Assembly: GCA_910577525.1 (NCBI GenBank)
Contig: CAJTLI010000020.1
Span: 1-43,986, forward strand
Direction of reading: 5' to 3'
DNA from: an uncultured Oscillospiraceae bacterium
GTDB taxonomy: Bacteria > Bacillota > Clostridia > Oscillospirales > Oscillospiraceae
Length of the DNA stretch: 43,986 nucleotides
A program made the translations under genes and the position numbers. The notes under the pieces are model-generated. The model had not been told where the DNA came from, did not search any database, and saw only the letters and a program-made list of their open reading frames with translations. This document shows positions 32,146 through 39,699 of this stretch, one piece after another (position 1 is the first letter of the stretch; every line of letters starts with the position of its first letter).

Positions 32146-32177
32146 TTGTCGCGCCTCGCCTGTTCACGACGGCTCGG
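32146..32177. repeat. Dispersed intergenic repeat, short copy C
   Basis: Reads TTGTCGCGCCTCGCCTGTTC directly followed by ACGACGGCTCGG: the left end of copies A and B fused to their right end, with the interior missing. It lies in the rpsJ leader. Confidence 0.75.
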
Positions 32178-32242
32178 CCGCTTCTTCGTAACGGGTGAGA
32201 AGCGATTCAATCCACGTTTCCGTGCGTATCACTCCCCGGCAT

Positions 32243-32271
32243 GAATAAAACCGGCGCAAAGCAGGCCGGTT
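32243..32271 (-). terminator. Attenuator-like terminator in the S10 leader
   Basis: On the minus strand AACCGGC, loop, GCCGGTT, followed by TTATT, about 135-160 nt after the predicted start and some 150 nt before rpsJ. It could stop transcription before the operon unless a competing fold forms; no antiterminator was identified. Confidence 0.55.
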
Positions 32272-32408
32272 CTACCCATCCAGGGCGATATACGCCGTGG
32301 AGTGAGCCTCTCAGCCGCCCGATCATACGGACATACTCCGCGGAAGTTACCTCGCCGGGCGAGCAATCTCCCGCATCATCGCAGTGCGCCTTTGACAGGC
32401 GCTTGATT

Positions 32409-32438
32409 ATTGTACAACAGGGGCGCCCTGAAAGTCAA
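32409..32438 (-). promoter_or_regulatory. Promoter of the S10-spc-alpha cluster
   Basis: Minus strand TTGACT (32433-32438), 18-bp spacer, TACAAT (32409-32414). Upstream of the -35 lies an A/T-rich run (32440-32470) that could serve as UP element. Confidence 0.8.
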
Positions 32439-32518
32439 GCAATTTTTTGCCCAAATACCAAAGTTTTTTCACGGTTTTCCACCCTTTAGCCGGAAACCGT
32501 CTGTGCAACTTCACGAAG

Positions 32519-32548
32519 AAGCGCCCCCGCCGTGGGGCGGGGGCGCTT
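32519..32548. repeat. GC-rich hairpin downstream of proS
   Basis: AAGCGCCCCCGCC (32519-32531) pairs with GGCGGGGGCGCTT (32536-32548). It could act as a terminator for proS, but the T-run is weak. Confidence 0.55.
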
Positions 32549-32623
32549 GTAGAGGCGGATATCATCCGCCCTTAGCCAGCAGATTCCTCCGGGAAACACG
32601 GGCGGATGATATCCGCCCCTACA
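32548..32623. repeat. 76-bp inverted-repeat element (MITE/REP-like)
   Basis: Two 24-bp arms: the left (32548-32571) begins TGTAGAGGCGGATATCATCC, and the right (32600-32623) is its reverse complement with one mismatch. A 28-bp centre separates them. Each arm itself contains the near-palindrome GGCGGATATCATCCGCC. The design fits a small repeat mobilised in trans; it lies just after the proS stop. Confidence 0.8.
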
Positions 32624-32635
32624 CACAGGCATGGG

Positions 32636-34078
32636 TCAGTACGCCACGCCCCAATAGACCATTTTCTTGGCGGGCTTGCCGCAGCAGGCGCACACGTCGC
32701 CCAGCTTCTCCTGCTCAAAGGGGATGCAGCGGGAGGACACACCGGCCTCCTCCTTCATTCTCACCTCGCAGGCCTCGTCGCCGCACCACATGGTCTTGGC
32801 GAAGCCGCCCCGGGTCTCCATCTTCTCCTTGACCTCCGCCAGAGTGGCGCAGGGGTAGGTGTTGTCCTCCAGGTTCTTCTTGGCCCTGGCGTACAGCCCG
32901 GCGTGGATGTCGTCCAGCATTTTGGCCACGGTGTCCTCGATGCCGTCCAGGGAGACAAAGGACTTCTCGCCGGAGTCCCGGCGCACCAGCACGCACTGGT
33001 TCTTCTCCATGTCCTTGGGGCCCAGCTCCAGCCGCAGAGGGACGCCCTTCATCTCGTACTCGGCGAACTTCCAGCCGGGGGAGTTGTCGGAATCGTCCAG
33101 CTTCACCCGGAAGCCCGCCTTGGAAAGCCGCTCCATCACGGCCCGGTTGGCCTCGATGACGCCCTGCTTGTGCTGGGCCACGGGGATGACGATGACCTGG
33201 ACGGGGGCCACCTTGGGGGGCAGCACCAGGCCACGGTTGTCCCCGTGGGTCATGATGACGCCGCCGATGGTGCGGGTGGTGATGCCCCAGGAGGTCTCGA
33301 AGGGGGTGGTCTGCCGGTTGTTCTTGTCGGCGAAGGAGATGCCGAAGGCCCGGGCGAAGCCGTCCCCGAAATAGTGGCTGGTGCCGTTCTGGAGGGCCTT
33401 CTTGTCGTGCATCATGCACTCGATGGTATAGGTGCGCTCCGCCCCGGCGAACTTCTCCTTGTCGGTTTTCATGCCCATCACCACCGGCATGGCCAGCACG
33501 TCCTCGCACAGCTCGGCGTAGATACGGTGCATCCGCTCGGTCTCCTCAATGGCCTCCTCGGCGGTGGCGTGGAGGGTGTGGCCCTCCTGCCAGAGGAACT
33601 CCCGGTGGCGCAGGAAGGGCCGGGTGGTCTTTTCCCAGCGCAGCACGGAGCACCACTGGTTGTAGAGCATGGGCAGGTCCCGCCAGGAGTGGACCACGTC
33701 GGCCCAGTGGTCGCAGAACAGGGTCTCCGACGTGGGGCGGATGCACATGCGCTCGTCCAGCTTCTCGCTGCCGCCGTAGGTCACCCAGGCGCACTCGGGG
33801 GCGAAGCCCTCGATGTGGTCCTTCTCCTTCTGGAGCAGCGACTCGGGGATCAGCATGGGCATGGAGACATTCTGGTGCCCCGTCTCCTTGAAGCGCCGGT
33901 CCAGATAGGCCTGGATACTCTCCCAGATGGCGTAGCCATAGGGGCGGAGGATAAACATTCCCTTGGTCTTGGCGTAGCCGATGAGCTCCGCCTTTTTGCA
34001 CACGTCGGTGTACCACTGGGCGAAGTCCACATCCATATCGGTGATCTGACTCACCTGCTTGTTTTTGTCCTGTGCCAT
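32636..34078 (-). CDS. proS: Prolyl-tRNA synthetase, type 3 (archaeal/eukaryal-like)
   Basis: A 480-residue class II synthetase charging tRNA-Pro. It lacks the ~180-residue editing insertion of classical bacterial ProRS and has the archaeal-type layout: motif 2 in FLRHREFLWQEGHTLHAT (near residue 155), the THGDNRGLVLPPKVAPVQ block (near 285) leading into the anticodon-binding domain, and a C-terminal zinc-type domain with CGDEAC and CACCGKP, ending in VYWGVAY. ATG 34078 begins MAQDKNKQVSQITDMDVDFA; the longer frame upstream is AT-rich promoter sequence. Single-gene unit with its own promoter. Confidence 0.96.
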   Translation of the reverse strand: MAQDKNKQVSQITDMDVDFAQWYTDVCKKAELIGYAKTKGMFILRPYGYAIWESIQAYLDRRFKETGHQNVSMPMLIPESLLQKEKDHIEGFAPECAWVTYGGSEKLDERMCIRPTSETLFCDHWADVVHSWRDLPMLYNQWCSVLRWEKTTRPFLRHREFLWQEGHTLHATAEEAIEETERMHRIYAELCEDVLAMPVVMGMKTDKEKFAGAERTYTIECMMHDKKALQNGTSHYFGDGFARAFGISFADKNNRQTTPFETSWGITTRTIGGVIMTHGDNRGLVLPPKVAPVQVIVIPVAQHKQGVIEANRAVMERLSKAGFRVKLDDSDNSPGWKFAEYEMKGVPLRLELGPKDMEKNQCVLVRRDSGEKSFVSLDGIEDTVAKMLDDIHAGLYARAKKNLEDNTYPCATLAEVKEKMETRGGFAKTMWCGDEACEVRMKEEAGVSSRCIPFEQEKLGDVCACCGKPAKKMVYWGVAY

Positions 34079-34137
34079 ATCGTTTCCATCCTTTATATAA
34101 AAATGGGGGTTTCTCCATATCCTAAACGGGTGCACAT

Positions 34138-34166
34138 ATTGTATTGCCAAACGAGGCAAAAGTCAA
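34138..34166 (-). promoter_or_regulatory. Promoter of proS
   Basis: Minus strand TTGACT (34161-34166), 17-bp spacer, TACAAT (34138-34143). The spacer contains an inverted repeat TTGCC-6-GGCAA (34144-34159). The leader is only about 55 nt, too short for a T-box. Confidence 0.75.
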
Positions 34167-34198
34167 GGGGTCCCTTTTCCTCCCCGTTCACAAGAGTT

Positions 34199-34235
34199 TA
34201 TAATAAAGTGTTCAGAAATAACTTTTCGTTATTTC
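34199..34235 (+). promoter_or_regulatory. -10 element and hairpin upstream of the recombinase
   Basis: A perfect TATAAT (34199-34204) without a clear -35, followed by an exact inverted repeat GAAATAAC (34215-34222), 5-nt loop, GTTATTTC (34228-34235). The repeat could be an operator or a recombinase-binding site. Confidence 0.45.
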
Positions 34236-34288
34236 CAGTTCCATCCGGCCTTTAAAGCCAAACATTTCAGAGAAAAGGAGCTGTTCTT

Positions 34289-35341
34289 ATGTCAAATTCC
34301 CACGGCCGAACCCCCCGCATCACCCTGCGCCCTATCCCTGCCAAGCCCAAGGTGGGCTTTCCCCTGCCCCGCGCCGAGCCCTCCGCCAACGCCGGCATCA
34401 CGCTGGGCAAATGGCTGGACATCTGGATGGAAAAGGACATTGAGCCCTGCCGGGCGGACACCACCATTCACGGCTATGACAGCATCATTCAGAACCACGT
34501 CCGCCCCGCCCTCGGAAAGGTGCGGCTGGCCGACCTGACCCCGGAGCTCATCAACGGCTACTACCAGTGGCTGGCCGACGGCAAGGACCTGTCCCCCAAC
34601 ACCATCCGCAAGCACCACGTGCTCCTCCACACCGCCCTGAAATCCGCCTTCCGCCAGGGGGTGATCGCCGCCAACCCCGTCCAGCGGGCCACGCCGCCCC
34701 CCGCCGCCACGGTGGAGGTAGCCTACTACACCCCCGCCCGCCTGAGCCAGCTTCTGCGGGCGGTGCAGGGCGATCCACTGGAAATTCCGGTGCGGCTGGC
34801 CTGCTTCTTGGGCCTGCGCCGCAGCGAGATTCTGGGCCTGCGCTGGCGGGACGTGGACCTCCACTCCGGCCAGCTGTCCGTGCGCTGGGTTCGCACCACC
34901 GTGGGCGCCCGGGTGGTGGAGAAGCCCCCCAAAACCACCGACAGCTGCCGCACCCTGTCCATCAGCGCCCTGGATGACCTGCTGGAGCTCCTCCGCTCCC
35001 TCCAGGCCCGGCGCCTTCAGGAGGGAATGCCCTGCGGCCTGGACGATTTCATTCTGCTGGGCAGGGACGGCCAGCCCCTCCACCCCAATCTGATGTCCAC
35101 CGCCCTGGCCGTCTTCGTGCGCAAGCACAACCTGGCCCCCATCACCTTCCACGGCCTGCGGCACACCTTCGCCAGCATGGCCAACAGCGCCCGGGTGCCC
35201 ATGTACCAGATCAGCCGGGCCATGGGCCACGCCAGCCCCAACATCACCCAGCGCATCTATACCCACCTGTTCGACCAGACCCACGGGGAGGTGCTGGCGG
35301 CGGTGGCCAACACCATCTCTCAGGCCAGCTCCCTCCTCTGA
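34289..35341 (+). CDS. Orphan tyrosine recombinase/integrase
   Basis: A 350-residue phage-integrase-like recombinase. The SAM-like DNA-binding domain is at about 38-140 (ITLGKWLDIWMEKDIEPC...). The catalytic domain shows the Arg of GLRRSEILGLRWRDVD (near 175), a Lys region near 213, FHGLRHTFASMA (near 289-300) and GHASPNITQRIYTHLF with the nucleophilic tyrosine near 329. All catalytic residues seem present, so it should be active. ATG 34289 has AAAGGAG 8 bases upstream. No excisionase, attachment repeats or cargo genes lie next to it, and GC matches the core genome; either a remnant or a chromosomally kept recombinase. Confidence 0.9.
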   Translation: MSNSHGRTPRITLRPIPAKPKVGFPLPRAEPSANAGITLGKWLDIWMEKDIEPCRADTTIHGYDSIIQNHVRPALGKVRLADLTPELINGYYQWLADGKDLSPNTIRKHHVLLHTALKSAFRQGVIAANPVQRATPPPAATVEVAYYTPARLSQLLRAVQGDPLEIPVRLACFLGLRRSEILGLRWRDVDLHSGQLSVRWVRTTVGARVVEKPPKTTDSCRTLSISALDDLLELLRSLQARRLQEGMPCGLDDFILLGRDGQPLHPNLMSTALAVFVRKHNLAPITFHGLRHTFASMANSARVPMYQISRAMGHASPNITQRIYTHLFDQTHGEVLAAVANTISQASSLL

Positions 35342-35354
35342 CCGGGCAAAAAAA

Positions 35355-35378
35355 CGGGACGCCCCGCGCCCCGCTTTT
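35355..35378. terminator. Terminator between recombinase and kinase-like gene
   Basis: An 8-bp stem with one mismatch (CGGGACGC with GCGCCCCG) flanked by seven As on one side and CTTTTAT on the other. It can stop transcription from either gene; the seven-A side gives a strong T-run on the minus strand. Confidence 0.6.
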
Positions 35379-35382
35379 ATAC

Positions 35383-36165
35383 CTACTTCAAATTCGGCCC
35401 GAAGGCCCCGGCGGGGAGCAGGCCGCTCAGGGCGATCAGCTCCTCGTCAAACCCGCCCGAGTCCCAGGCGGCGCCCGGGTCCCGCAGCTCCACCCCCTCC
35501 GACACGCCCAAGGGGATGGACGCCACCGCCCGCAGGCCCCGGCCGGGGGCGCAGTCGGCCACCAGCGTCCCCCCGTGGAGAGCGGCGACCCGCCGGGCGA
35601 TGGCCACTCCCACGCCGCCCCGCCGCCAGTCGGGCGCGGCCTCCTCGGCGCTGGAAAAGAGGTAGCCCAGCCGTTCCGGAGGAATGCCCGGCCCGTTGTC
35701 CTCCACGGTGAACACCGCCCGGTCCTCCCGCCGGACCAGGGTGAGGGTCACGCGGCTGCCCGCCTTGGCCCCGTTGGACACCAGCTCCATCAGCAGCTGC
35801 CGGATCAGCCCCTCGTCCGCCTGAGCCAGCAGATGGTCCGGGGTGCTCACCGCCAGCTCCACCTCCGCCCAGGCCAGCAGCTCGCCCAGCCGCGCCCCAA
35901 GCTCGTTGGACAGCAGGGCCAGGTCCACCGGCTTGCGCTGAAGCTCCGGCCCGGCGTCTCCGCCCAGCCGCTGGCTGAGCTCCAGTCGGCCCACCGTGCG
36001 CAGCATACGGCAGACCCCCTGCTCCAGCGCCGCCAGATATTTTCTGCTGGACTCGTCCGTGGCCGTCCGCTCCAGCATCTGGCTGGCTGCCGTGACCTGG
36101 GCCAGCTGGAGCCGCAGCTCCGCCGCGGTCCGGGCCGCCCCTTGATCCATGCTCGGTCTGTCCAT
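35383..36165 (-). CDS. Histidine-kinase-like ATPase without H-box
   Basis: A 260-residue soluble protein. The C-terminal part (from about residue 105) is a GHKL ATP-binding domain: N box LLMELVSNGAKAG, G1 box VEDNGPGIP, and RGGVGVAIARRVAALHGG with the G2 loop. The N-terminal ~70 residues form two helices (AELRLQLAQVTAASQMLERT, YLAALEQGVCRMLRTVGRLE) in the place of a dimerisation/phospho-acceptor domain, but the first histidine in the protein is near residue 110, after this region. No sensor or membrane segment. It may be a phosphatase, a decoy or an ATP-dependent switch instead of an autokinase. Spo0A-box-like sites overlap its promoter start, which hints at a link to sporulation control. Confidence 0.8.
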   Translation of the reverse strand: MDRPSMDQGAARTAAELRLQLAQVTAASQMLERTATDESSRKYLAALEQGVCRMLRTVGRLELSQRLGGDAGPELQRKPVDLALLSNELGARLGELLAWAEVELAVSTPDHLLAQADEGLIRQLLMELVSNGAKAGSRVTLTLVRREDRAVFTVEDNGPGIPPERLGYLFSSAEEAAPDWRRGGVGVAIARRVAALHGGTLVADCAPGRGLRAVASIPLGVSEGVELRDPGAAWDSGGFDEELIALSGLLPAGAFGPNLK

Positions 36166-36240
36166 CTCTCCGCCCCCCTTGATCCTCTCTCTATGTTATG
36201 CGGATTTGTCCCGGCCTCTCCTGGGAATGGCTTCCGGCCG

Positions 36241-36270
36241 GTTTGTCGAATTTTGTCGAACCGTGTCGAA
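36241..36270 (-). promoter_or_regulatory. Three tandem Spo0A-box-like sites (TGTCGAA)
   Basis: TGTCGAA at 36244-36250, 36254-36260 and 36264-36270, same orientation, exactly 10 bp apart. This is an exact match to the 0A-box core (TGNCGAA). They span about +2 to +32 of the predicted transcript of the kinase-like gene, so binding would repress. Confidence 0.75.
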
Positions 36271-36278
36271 TTTTTCCC

Positions 36279-36307
36279 ATTGTAGCAGACCGCGCCCGCT
36301 TTGGCAA
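36279..36307 (-). promoter_or_regulatory. Promoter of the histidine-kinase-like gene
   Basis: Minus strand TTGCCA (36302-36307), 17-bp spacer, TACAAT (36279-36284). The predicted start near 36272 leads into the tandem 0A boxes and then a leader of about 105 nt. Confidence 0.7.
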
Positions 36308-36319
36308 GGGCAGAACGTA

Positions 36320-36353
36320 AAAACGCCCGGAGCGTCCACGCTCCGGGCGTTTT
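36320..36353. terminator. Strong terminator hairpin
   Basis: AAAACGCCCGGAGCG (36320-36334), loop TCCA, CGCTCCGGGCGTTTT (36339-36353). It insulates the kinase-like gene promoter from the GH3/GtrA transcript arriving from the right. Confidence 0.9.
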
Positions 36354-36426
36354 GTCTGAGAGGCCGTTTATCGCTGACGCACAGGCTTTGCTGCAAGCTC
36401 CCCGTGAGGGTTCCCCGGCACGCGCG

Positions 36427-36454
36427 AAAAAGCCTGCCGGACGGCAGGCTTTTT
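36427..36454. terminator. First terminator after the GtrA-like gene
   Basis: AAAAAGCCTGCCG (36427-36439), loop GA, CGGCAGGCTTTTT (36442-36454), about 50 bp after the GtrA-like stop. Together with 36320 it forms a double terminator. Confidence 0.9.
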
Positions 36455-36501
36455 CTCCGTACGGACCCCGACGGCCCGTTTCATTTGGCGTGAGAGCTCT
36501 C

Positions 36502-37074
36502 TCACTTTTTCTTGCCGAAGTCCGGCGCGAAAATCTTGTTGTCCACCGCGAAGATGATAATCATGGCCACCCCGCCGGTGACTACCGTGGTCACGATATT
36601 CCGGACGGTATCCCGAAGGGCCTCATTGCCGATCAAGGCAGTGGTGATGGGGTTCCACACGCAGGTGAACAGATTCATCACCAGGAACACCACGATGGTG
36701 GCGATGCCGTGGGCGGCGATCTGGGGCGCCAGGGGACCGTGGCTCTTGAAGGTCACGTTGCGCTGGAGGGGGAAGTTGACGACCTCGCCAAAGACGATAG
36801 CGGTCAGGTTGGCCAGGGTGTAGGCCAGGCCGCCGTCGGCCAGGCTGTTGCCGATGATGGACAGGGTGAAGGGGACGTTGAACAGCGTGGTCTCAATGCC
36901 GGGCCAGGTCCACACCGCGTCGCCCACCATGCCCCGGTACAGGCCGGGCAGGAACATCAGCAGCAGGAACTTCAAAAATGTGACCAGGTAGCTGAAAATG
37001 AGGAACAGGCCGCCCTTGCGGATCCATTCCGCCGCCTTGGGGTGCTTCTCCGCGAAGCTGTCCAAAAATTTCAT
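36502..37074 (-). CDS. GtrA-like membrane protein
   Basis: A 190-residue membrane protein with about four hydrophobic helices (near 22-44, 70-95, 118-140 and 158-178). The central NFPLQRNVTFKSHG matches the hallmark N-F-x2-x-R-x-x-x-F motif of the GtrA family, small proteins that help move undecaprenyl-phosphate-linked sugars across the membrane. It starts 12 bp after the GH3 glycosidase and is probably co-transcribed, suggesting a shared role in surface glycan handling. ATG 37074 has GGAGGGA 6 bases upstream. N-terminus (MKFLDSFAEKHPKAAEWIRK) is cytoplasmic-looking and amphipathic. Confidence 0.75.
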   Translation of the reverse strand: MKFLDSFAEKHPKAAEWIRKGGLFLIFSYLVTFLKFLLLMFLPGLYRGMVGDAVWTWPGIETTLFNVPFTLSIIGNSLADGGLAYTLANLTAIVFGEVVNFPLQRNVTFKSHGPLAPQIAAHGIATIVVFLVMNLFTCVWNPITTALIGNEALRDTVRNIVTTVVTGGVAMIIIFAVDNKIFAPDFGKKK

Positions 37075-37086
37075 ACTTTTCCCTCC

Positions 37087-39504
37087 TTAATGAATGGCGT
37101 TGGCCGCCTTGCGCTTCTTGCCGGAACGGAAGAACCCTCCGATGACCCGTCCCAGGCCCTTGAAGAAGTGGCCGTTGCAGATGGTGAGGATGCCCTCCGC
37201 CATCTCCATGGTGCACATGCCCCCCGCCATCTTGGCGATGCCCCGGAAGGGCATGTTGTAAATGAAGGTGATGTTCAAATCGGGCTCGCCCTTGGCGATG
37301 CTCTTGTTGAGCATATTGGTCATGATGCCGTACACCCGCCGGGCCAGCCAGCTCTTGGCATAGTACAGCTGGCAGATGGCGTCATTCATCTCCAGGGTGC
37401 CGCTCCAGTGGCCGTCGGGGATGGGACGGCCCAGCAGGGCCTCAAACTCGGCGTCGCTGATATCCTTGATATCTCCCGCAAAATACTTGGCGAATTTCTG
37501 CTTGTCATAGGGGGACTTGGCGCCAGTACCCTGGACGCTCACCGTGCCGGACAGCTTGATGTCCGCGCAGGACGCGCCGATCATGACGGTCCAGTCGCCG
37601 CCCTCCACCTCGAACTTGTTGGTGTCCACGTTGAAATACCGGAACGCCTTGTCGTCCAGGGGGATGGTCACGGTTTTGCTCTCCCCCGCTTTCAGGAACA
37701 CCTTGGCGAAGCCCTTCAGCTCCTTGGCGGGGCGGAACACGCCGCCGTCCGGCTTGGACACATAGAGCTGGGCCACCTCGGCCCCGTCCATGTTCCCGGT
37801 GTTTTTCAGGGTGAAGCTGGCCTCCTTCTCGCTCACCTTCAAATCGCTGTACTCGAAGGTGGTGTAGCTCAGGCCGAAGCCGAAGGGGAACAGCACCGGC
37901 GCCTTGGCGGTCTCGAAATAGCGGTAGCCCACAAACAGGCCCTCCCGGTACTCGGCGGTGCGCTCCTTGGAGGGGAAGTAGGGGGCGGAAGACACGTCCT
38001 CGTATTTGATGGGGTAGCTCTCCGCCAGCTTGCCGGAGGGGTTCGCCTGACCCATAATCACCTTCAGCACGGAGGAAGCTCCCGCCTGACCGCAGAGGTA
38101 GCCGTGGACCAGAGCCTTGCATTTGTCCAGCCAGGGCATCTCCACCACGGACCCGGCGGACATCACCGCCACCACATTGGGATTGGCGGCGCTGACTGCC
38201 TCCAGCAGGTCCACCTGGCTCTGGGCCAGCCTCATGTGGGAGCGGTCCAGACCCTCCGCCTCGCTGATCTCGTCCAGGCCGATATAGAGCAGAACCACAT
38301 CCGCCTTTTGGGCCAGCTCTGCCGCCTTGGCCTGCATGGCGGGGTCGCCCTTGCCGGAACGGGGATAGCCGGGCTCAAAGCCCGCCACGTCCAGGTCGAA
38401 GTTCTTGATGACATCCATGGCGTGGTCCAGCTTGGTGGGGTTGACCACCGAGGAGCCCGCCCCCTGATACCGGGCCTTCTGGGCGAACTCGCCGATAACG
38501 GCGACTTTTGTGCCCTTTTTCAGGGGCAGGATGTTGTTTTCGTTTTTCAGCAGCACGACGGACTGCTCAGAGGCTTTTGCCGCCATGGCGTGGTGCTTGT
38601 CGATGTCGAAGGGCTTACCCTCCAGCGGCTTGACGGAGCTGGTGACGGAGAGGATCACGTCCAGCAGCTCATCCACCCGCTTGTCCAGCAGCTCTTCGCT
38701 GAGCCTTCCGGACTTTACCGCGTCGATGAGCTCCAGGTCGGAGTCTCCGCCGGTGGTGGGCATCTCCAGGTGGGAGCCCGCCCGAACCCCCTCCACGTGG
38801 TCGTTGGAGCCGCCCCAGTCGGACACCACAAAGCCGTCAAAGCCCCACTCGTCCCGCAAAATCTCTTGGAGAAGATGTTCATTCTCGTTGGCGTAAGCGC
38901 CGTTGATCCGGTTGTAGGAGGACATGATGGACTTGGCATGGCCCTCCTTCACCGCGATTTCAAAGCCGGTGAGGTAAATCTCCCGCAGGGTTCGCTCGTC
39001 CATGACGGAGTCGGAGGCCATGCGGCGCAGCTCCTGAGAGTTACAGGCAAAGTGCTTGGGGCAGGCGGACACGCCGTTTGCCTGGATGCCCCGGATGTAG
39101 CCCGCCGCCATTTTGCCCGCCAGGAAGGGGTCCTCGGAGAAATACTCGAAGTTGCGCCCGCAGAAGGGGGAGCGCTTGATGTTGAGCCCCGGGCCCAGCA
39201 CCACGCCCACCCCCTGGGAGGCGGCCTCCTCCCCCAGGCAGCGGCCGATCTCCTCCCCCAGGGCGGGGTCCCAGGAGTTGGCCACGGCGGCGGCGGTGGG
39301 AAAGCAGGTGGCGGGCAGAGAGGGATTCAGCCCCAGCTGGTCCCCGGCCCCCGCCTGCTTGCGGATGCCGTGGGGGCCGTCGGACAGGGTCATGTTGGGC
39401 ACCCCCAGCCGCTCGATGCTTCTGGTCTGCCAGAAGTCCTTGCCGGAGAAAAGATAGCATTTTTCCTCCAAGGTCATTTGCTTGATGATGTCCTCGTGTT
39501 TCAA
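37087..39504 (-). CDS. GH3 family beta-glycosidase, cytoplasmic
   Basis: An 805-residue GH3 enzyme in the standard order: TIM-barrel domain first (residues 1 to about 300), then the alpha/beta sandwich (about 310-520, KHHAMAAKASEQSVVLLKNE), then an FnIII-like domain (about 560-630). The catalytic nucleophile is Asp229 in GFVVSDW, and substrate-binding KHFACN follows the family. A further ~150 residues with a basic end (GGFFRSGKKRKAANAIH) have no assignment. No signal peptide, so it probably cleaves imported beta-linked di- or oligosaccharides. It starts with TTG at 39504 after GGAGGA; no in-frame ATG gives a full N-terminus. Confidence 0.93.
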   Translation of the reverse strand: MKHEDIIKQMTLEEKCYLFSGKDFWQTRSIERLGVPNMTLSDGPHGIRKQAGAGDQLGLNPSLPATCFPTAAAVANSWDPALGEEIGRCLGEEAASQGVGVVLGPGLNIKRSPFCGRNFEYFSEDPFLAGKMAAGYIRGIQANGVSACPKHFACNSQELRRMASDSVMDERTLREIYLTGFEIAVKEGHAKSIMSSYNRINGAYANENEHLLQEILRDEWGFDGFVVSDWGGSNDHVEGVRAGSHLEMPTTGGDSDLELIDAVKSGRLSEELLDKRVDELLDVILSVTSSVKPLEGKPFDIDKHHAMAAKASEQSVVLLKNENNILPLKKGTKVAVIGEFAQKARYQGAGSSVVNPTKLDHAMDVIKNFDLDVAGFEPGYPRSGKGDPAMQAKAAELAQKADVVLLYIGLDEISEAEGLDRSHMRLAQSQVDLLEAVSAANPNVVAVMSAGSVVEMPWLDKCKALVHGYLCGQAGASSVLKVIMGQANPSGKLAESYPIKYEDVSSAPYFPSKERTAEYREGLFVGYRYFETAKAPVLFPFGFGLSYTTFEYSDLKVSEKEASFTLKNTGNMDGAEVAQLYVSKPDGGVFRPAKELKGFAKVFLKAGESKTVTIPLDDKAFRYFNVDTNKFEVEGGDWTVMIGASCADIKLSGTVSVQGTGAKSPYDKQKFAKYFAGDIKDISDAEFEALLGRPIPDGHWSGTLEMNDAICQLYYAKSWLARRVYGIMTNMLNKSIAKGEPDLNITFIYNMPFRGIAKMAGGMCTMEMAEGILTICNGHFFKGLGRVIGGFFRSGKKRKAANAIH

Positions 39505-39569
39505 ACAAACTCCTCCTTACTGGTTTTTTGATTCGTTATACAGGACTTTCCGCCCGATGGAAAAGCGCT

Positions 39570-39604
39570 GAACAGATCCGGGGAGCGCCTCCCCGGCTCT
39601 GTTC
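39570..39604. repeat. Hairpin between the two GH3 genes
   Basis: GAACAGA-t-CCGGGGA pairs with TCCCCGG-c-TCTGTTC around GCGCC (14 pairs, one bulged pair). No T-run follows, so it may stabilise or process the transcript rather than terminate it. Confidence 0.6.
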
Positions 39605-39699
39605 AAGGCTTCTCTGTCCCCCGCTCCCGCCGGAGGGCGGGGGCGGGGGACTGTTGCGCGCTTATGGTGCGGCGTTCCGCCGGATTTTATGTTCGGGAC

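Larger units (their letters stand above)
32098..32402 (-). promoter_or_regulatory. Long 5' leader of the S10 operon
   Basis: About 300 nt between the predicted transcription start and rpsJ. The first part is rich in potential stems (GCGCCTGTCAAAGGCGC near the start); mid-way there is an intrinsic-terminator-like hairpin (32243-32271); the last part holds the short repeat copy C. Such leaders often carry autoregulatory sites for ribosomal proteins. I do not recognise an Rfam-described leader. Confidence 0.55.

Noticed and set aside
34079..34140. T-box leader before proS
   Set aside because: The distance from predicted start to ATG is about 55 nt, too short for a T-box, and no T-box motif or terminator is visible.
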